Program-made: the position numbers and the translations under genes
Part shown: one piece after another, positions 60,704 through 64,000 of the stretch
Numbering within the stretch: position 1 is the stretch's first letter
Layout: every line of letters begins with the position of its first letter
Notes under the pieces: generated by a model
Database searches by the model: none
What the model saw: the letters and a program-made list of their open reading frames with translations, nothing else
What the model was told of the DNA's origin: nothing
Assembly: GCA_021787435.1 (NCBI GenBank)
Contig: JAJYLY010000010.1
Location: 16,931-80,930, forward strand
DNA from: Pseudomonadota bacterium
GTDB taxonomy: Bacteria > Pseudomonadota > Gammaproteobacteria > Burkholderiales > Gallionellaceae
DNA: 64,000 nt
Direction: 5' to 3'

Positions 60704-61170
60704 AACTGCTGATCGTTTCCGTCGGACACAAGATGCCCGGCTGGATCACGGAAGGCTACAGCGAATACGCCAAGCGCATGCCTAGGGAAGCCAGAATTGA
60801 GCTTCTGGAAATCAGGCCGGAGCCGCGCACCACAGGAAAGAATACCGCGCAGATCATGGAGGCCGAGGCCCAGCGCATCACCAACTCGCTGCCGCCGGAT
60901 TGCCGTCGCATCGCGCTCGACGAACACGGCGAGATGTTGTCCACCAGACAGCTCTCGACGCAAATGGGGCAATGGATGAGCGAGGGACGCGATGTCTCTT
61001 TCATCATCGGGGGTGCTGACGGCTTGCACGAGTCAGTCAAACAAGGCGCGCACCAACTGGTATCCCTGTCCGCATGCACCCTTCCGCATGCCTTTGTGCG
61101 CGTGTTACTCGCAGAACAGTTGTATCGAGCGTACAGCCTGATGCACAATCACCCCTACCATAGGGAATAG
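60700..61170 (+). CDS. rlmH: 23S rRNA (pseudouridine1915-N3)-methyltransferase
   Basis: This 156-residue SPOUT methyltransferase modifies helix 69 of 23S rRNA. It starts MKLLIVSVGHKMPGWI and holds the SAM-binding knot VSFIIGGADGLHESV and the C-terminal RVLLAEQLYRAYSLMHNHPYHRE, nearly invariant in the family. The start is GTG 60700. maf follows after ten bases. Confidence 0.97.
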   Translation: MKLLIVSVGHKMPGWITEGYSEYAKRMPREARIELLEIRPEPRTTGKNTAQIMEAEAQRITNSLPPDCRRIALDEHGEMLSTRQLSTQMGQWMSEGRDVSFIIGGADGLHESVKQGAHQLVSLSACTLPHAFVRVLLAEQLYRAYSLMHNHPYHRE

Positions 61171-61180
61171 AGCCTACAAC

Positions 61181-61801
61181 ATGAGCATCATGAAGCCACG
61201 CATCTACCTTGCTTCGCAAAGCCCTAGGCGTCGCGAACTGTTGAAACAGATCGGTATCCATTTCGAGCTCTTGCTGATGCGCTCATCCCCTTCACGCCCT
61301 GCCGACGTGGATGAAACGCCGCATGCAGGAGAATCGCCCGAAGACTATGTGCTGCGCGTGAGCCAGGAAAAAGCGCGCTTCGGCGCCGAAATTCTGCATG
61401 CCCGCCATCTGCCGCTACATCCCGTGTTGGCCGCCGACACCACGGTCACGCTGGATGGTCGGATATTCGGCAAACCGGAGGACCGCAAACAGGCAACCGA
61501 CATGCTGCGGGAATTGTCCGGACGCGAGCACCAGGTGCTGACCGCAGTGGCGGTCGCATTGGAGCGGCGTATCGAGGTGCTGCTCTCGAAATCCACTGTG
61601 CGCTTCACGAAGCTCAGCGAGGATCGCATACGCCGCTATGTACTGACTCGCGAATACGCCGATAAGGCAGGAGGCTATGCGATACAGGGCCAAGCCGGCG
61701 CGTTCATCGAACACATAGAAGGCAGCTATTCGGGCGTGATGGGACTCCCACTTTTCGAAACCGCAGCGCTTTTGCAACGCTTCGCCTATCCAGCACCGTA
61801 A
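61181..61801 (+). CDS. maf: Maf family nucleotide pyrophosphatase
   Basis: The 206-residue product begins IYLASQSPRRRELLKQIG, the signature of Maf/YhdE proteins, and carries ADTTVTLDGRIFGKPEDRKQA and KAGGYAIQGQAGAFIEHIEGSYSGVMGLPL. These enzymes hydrolyse non-canonical or methylated nucleoside triphosphates (dTTP/UTP or m7GTP types) and influence septation. Substrate class is uncertain, though the GYAIQG and GSYSGVMGLP features fit the dTTP/UTP type. ATG 61190 is an alternative start three codons in. Confidence 0.92.
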   Translation: MSIMKPRIYLASQSPRRRELLKQIGIHFELLLMRSSPSRPADVDETPHAGESPEDYVLRVSQEKARFGAEILHARHLPLHPVLAADTTVTLDGRIFGKPEDRKQATDMLRELSGREHQVLTAVAVALERRIEVLLSKSTVRFTKLSEDRIRRYVLTREYADKAGGYAIQGQAGAFIEHIEGSYSGVMGLPLFETAALLQRFAYPAP

Positions 61802-61820
61802 GTCTGTTAAACTTAACAGT

Positions 61821-63269
61821 ATGAGCGAAGAAATTCTGATTAACGTCACCCCGCAGGAGACGCGCGTCGCAGTGATGCAGCTGGGGGTGGTGCAGGAGTT
61901 GCACATCGAGCGCGGCAGCAATCGCGGCATTGCAGGCAATGTGTATCTGGGCCGCATCAAGCGCGTGCTGCCCGGTATGCAGTCGGCGTTCATCGACATC
62001 GGCCTTGAGCGCTCCGCCTTTTTGCATGTGGCGGACATCTGGGAAAACAGCAACGAGAATGCGAAGCCGATCGAAAAAATATTGTTTGAAGGCCAGACCC
62101 TGCTCGTCCAGGTCATCAAGGAACCAATAGGCAGCAAAGGAGCGAGGCTCACCACGCAACTGAGTTTCGCCGGACGCCTTCTGGTATTCCTGCCGCAGGA
62201 GACTCGCATAGGCGTATCCCAGCGCATCGAAGGCGTGGAACTACGCGATGCGCTGCGCGCCAAACTGCATGCCATCCTGCCTCCGGATCATCAGGGCGGC
62301 TACATCATACGCACCGTTGCAGAGGCCAAGGACGAGGCGCATTTCGCCGCGGACATCTTCTATCTCAACAAGCTCTGGAACAACATGCAGCTTACCGCGC
62401 AGACTGCCAGTGCGCCGCAGCTGCTGTATCAGGAACTCGACATCTCTCTTCGCGTGCTGCGCGACTTTGTCTGTCCGGACACCGCACGCATCCTCATCGA
62501 CTCGCGTAGCACCCACAGGAAGATGCTGGAATTTGCAGAGAATTACAATGCCGAGGCGGCAGAACTGCTCGAACACTATCAGGGAGTTCGGCCGCTTTTC
62601 GACCTCTACAATATCGAGGAGGAAATCGAACGTGCGCTGTCCAAGCGCGTGGATCTGAAATCCGGCGGATACCTCATCATTGACCAGACAGAAGCTATGA
62701 CCACGGTAGATGTGAACACCGGAGGCTTTGTCGGCGTGCGCAATTTTGACGACACCATCTTCAAAACCAATCTGGAAGCGACCCAAGTCATCGCACGACA
62801 GTTGCGCCTGCGCAACCTGGGCGGCATCATCATCTGCGACTTCATCGACATGGACAATCAGCAGCATCGCGATGCAGTGCTCGACGAACTCAGGAAGGCG
62901 CTGGCAAGAGACCACACGCGCATCAGCGTCAACAACTTTTCGCCGCTGGGCTTGGTCGAGATGACCAGGAAACGAACCCGCGAGAGCTTGGCACACCTCC
63001 TTTGCGAGCCCTGCCCCACCTGCGGCGGCAGGGGCGAGATCAAAACCGCGCAGACAGTGTGCTACGAAATACTGCGCGAAATCGTGCGCGAAGCGCGCCA
63101 GTTCGATGCCAGCGAATACCGCATCTTGGCATCGCAACAGGTGATCGACCTTTTTCTGGAAGAGGAATCCCAGACGCTGGCGGGACTCTCCGACTTCATC
63201 GGCAAGCCCATCTCGATGCAGGTCGAAACCCAGTACAACCAGGAACAGTACGACGTGATTCTGATGTAA
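61821..63269 (+). CDS. rng: Ribonuclease G
   Basis: This 482-residue endonuclease matures the 5' end of 16S rRNA and turns over mRNAs. The N-terminal S1 domain is interrupted as usual (GNVYLGRIKRVLPGMQSAFIDIG ... FLHVADI). The catalytic region contains TVDVNTGGFVG and IIICDFIDMDN, and the zinc-link CPTCGGRGEIKT lies near residue 396. It lacks the long RNase E scaffold tail. It follows maf by 19 bases, as in many proteobacteria. Confidence 0.96.
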   Translation: MSEEILINVTPQETRVAVMQLGVVQELHIERGSNRGIAGNVYLGRIKRVLPGMQSAFIDIGLERSAFLHVADIWENSNENAKPIEKILFEGQTLLVQVIKEPIGSKGARLTTQLSFAGRLLVFLPQETRIGVSQRIEGVELRDALRAKLHAILPPDHQGGYIIRTVAEAKDEAHFAADIFYLNKLWNNMQLTAQTASAPQLLYQELDISLRVLRDFVCPDTARILIDSRSTHRKMLEFAENYNAEAAELLEHYQGVRPLFDLYNIEEEIERALSKRVDLKSGGYLIIDQTEAMTTVDVNTGGFVGVRNFDDTIFKTNLEATQVIARQLRLRNLGGIIICDFIDMDNQQHRDAVLDELRKALARDHTRISVNNFSPLGLVEMTRKRTRESLAHLLCEPCPTCGGRGEIKTAQTVCYEILREIVREARQFDASEYRILASQQVIDLFLEEESQTLAGLSDFIGKPISMQVETQYNQEQYDVILM

Positions 63270-63275
63270 TTTAAA

Positions 63276-63297
63276 AATGATGGGACTGCCCATCATT
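63276..63297. terminator. Perfect hairpin after rng
   Basis: AATGATGGG and CCCATCATT form a nine-base stem around ACTG, seven bases after the rng stop. On the plus strand no T-run follows at once. On the minus strand the stem is followed by TTTAAATT, so it suits leftward transcription better. It may act weakly in both directions or simply protect the rng 3' end. Confidence 0.55.
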
Positions 63298-63399
63298 CCT
63301 CCACGCCCGTCTTTTTCGCATGCCGCATGTTGCGGACAAAAATAAAGCGTTTAATCAGGCCCATGTATGCTTGATTGTCCCGCAGCATGAGTACATGAG

Positions 63400-63659
63400 G
63401 TGCTGGACCATCCAAACAAAGAAAGAAAACTAGAGGAAGAAATTTTGGCTTCCTTTGAGAGAGGTGAATGGCAGCCTTCCCCAAAGTAAAAAGTGAAATT
63501 GCACGTTTTGCTGCAATGGCACCTGCCTCCCTAAAAGATAAGGGAATCAACACTCGCATCTTAGGACATTCAAGCCAATGCCGCTGTGGTGCAAAAGCAG
63601 AAGCATTGGCCACAGCAAATAAACACTGTGCACAACAGGGTAAAAAGCTATTGCTAGAT
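63400..63659 (+). pseudogene. CopG/COG5304-type antitoxin, frameshifted
   Basis: From GTG 63400 the plus strand reads VLDHPNKERKLEEEILASF, then ERGEWQPSPK and a stop. In the next frame it continues VKSEIARFAAMAPASLKDKGINTRI, and in a third DIQANAAVVQ ... INTVHNRVKS to a TAG at 63657-63659. In order these match the EILxSFExGEWxP, KDKRxNIRIS and QTLI-like parts of CopG-type antitoxins paired with BrnT-like toxins. Two frameshifts make it a pseudogene. No toxin is recognisable. Confidence 0.7.
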
Positions 63660-63874
63660 CACATAACAAGCAGTGAGTGTGCATTACATGGTGGGTGCGG
63701 CAAAGCCGAAATCATGTATCTTTGCTTAGCCGAAAACGATCCTTGCTTTAAACCTCCGCACATGAAAAAAGAAGCAGATACAACTATTGAACTCCAAAAC
63801 AGGTAACAACCCCGAGATTCATTGAGCGCTTACATTTTTTCGCCCTATACATGCATCAAAAGTAGCAGGTTTTC

Positions 63875-64000
63875 GTAAGCGTGCAGCCGCACCACCTGTT
63901 AAGTCGGCGTGATTTGTGCTGACGGTTTGATCGGCAACAGCTCGTCGATGCGACGCATGGTCCAGACGGGAAGTTTTTCCAGCGTATCTTTCAGCCAGGC
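63875..64000 (-). mobile_element. IS66-family insertion sequence, one end (partial)
   Basis: GTAAGCG at 63875-63881 has the form of an IS66-family terminal inverted repeat, and the transposase stop lies 24 bases inside it. The element continues beyond the window, so the other end and the eight-base target duplication (candidate AGGTTTTC, 63867-63874) cannot be checked. A mirrored end, GAGCGCTTAC at 63824-63833, lies 41 bases outside and may be debris of a second element. Confidence 0.7.
63899..64000 (-). CDS. tnpC: IS66 family transposase, C-terminal end (partial)
   Basis: The last 33 codons read AWLKDTLEKLPVWTMRRIDE, then LLPIKPSAQITPT, and stop at TAA (63899-63901). LKDTLEKLP ... RIDELLP is the standard ending of IS66 TnpC transposases. 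The gene enters from beyond the window edge, so its integrity is unknown. Confidence 0.85.
   Translation of the reverse strand, partial: AWLKDTLEKLPVWTMRRIDELLPIKPSAQITPT

Noticed and set aside
62241..63296. A 351-codon open frame on the minus strand opposite rng
   Set aside because: It is antisense to a fully conserved RNase G gene and has no domain features.
63293..63613. A 106-codon minus-strand frame ending RFIFVRNMRHAKKTGVEE
   Set aside because: The end faintly recalls a BrnT toxin tail, but the rest does not, and it overlaps the better supported CopG-type antitoxin remnant on the plus strand.
63660..63806. Possible continuation of a plus-strand frame after the CopG-type remnant (ALHGGCGKAEIMYLCLAEND)
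   Set aside because: It is open only because it joins unrelated fragments; I see no start signal and no family.

Overview
The window reads as the chromosome of a betaproteobacterium, probably of the Nitrosomonadales (Gallionellaceae-like). The basis is the gene content and order: hemC-hemD-hemX-hemY, divergent lptF/pepA, pepA-holC-valS, an SAH riboswitch on ahcY followed by a holin-like gene, metF and trhP, dusB-fis-purH-purD, and aceE-aceF. Coding density is very high. Many neighbours overlap by ATGA or GTGA, and most of the sequence is core metabolism. I found no tRNA, rRNA, CRISPR array or replication origin.

Layout. 1-5 kb: the end of phosphoglucomutase, an HD-GYP protein, and the leftward heme genes hemCDX plus a short hemY. 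5-12.3 kb: ppc, lptFG, pepA, holC and a small unknown gene. 12.3-20.1 kb: an ABM-domain protein, a decayed PIN/antitoxin pair, valS, slyX, apeB, a rhodanese, a BepA-like protease and an unknown gene. 20.1-30.7 kb: a response-regulator scar, parC-parE, prc, ubiD and two lipid A acyltransferase paralogues. 30.7-36 kb: the methyl cycle (metK, SAH riboswitch, ahcY, metF) and trhP. 36-45.5 kb: an AT-rich scar, a YhcH-family gene, ridA, recG, ubiC, ubiA, methyltransferases, a cyclic-nucleotide-binding protein, hemF, tsaC and purD. 45.5-54.4 kb: purH, fis, dusB, ubiH, dsbC, mltA, apaG and ilvA. 54.4-64 kb: an mntA antitoxin with a destroyed hepT, a 5-formyl-THF cyclo-ligase, aceEF, nadD-rsfS-rlmH-maf-rng, a decayed CopG-type antitoxin and the end of an IS66-family element.

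Several genes work together. Heme synthesis is represented by hemC, hemD and hemF, with the membrane proteins HemX and HemY. Ubiquinone synthesis is represented by ubiC, ubiA, ubiD and a UbiH-family hydroxylase. The activated methyl cycle genes metK, ahcY and metF sit together, with ahcY under an SAH-sensing riboswitch. Envelope genes include lptFG, the two acyltransferases, prc, the BepA-like protease, dsbC and mltA.

I did not find a convincing new multi-gene system. The unusual material lies in the gaps. Six sites carry gene wreckage, mostly toxin-antitoxin parts: a gutted YefM-like antitoxin beside a PIN protein lacking one acidic residue, a receiver-domain tail, an ImmA/IrrE-like tail, a nucleotidyltransferase pair, a frameshifted HepT and a CopG-type antitoxin. 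Several gaps also hold short repeated words or hairpins, notably a three-hairpin element between fis and purH, an inverted repeat shared by the gaps after ahcY and ubiC, and a related word apparently inserted in frame into aceE.
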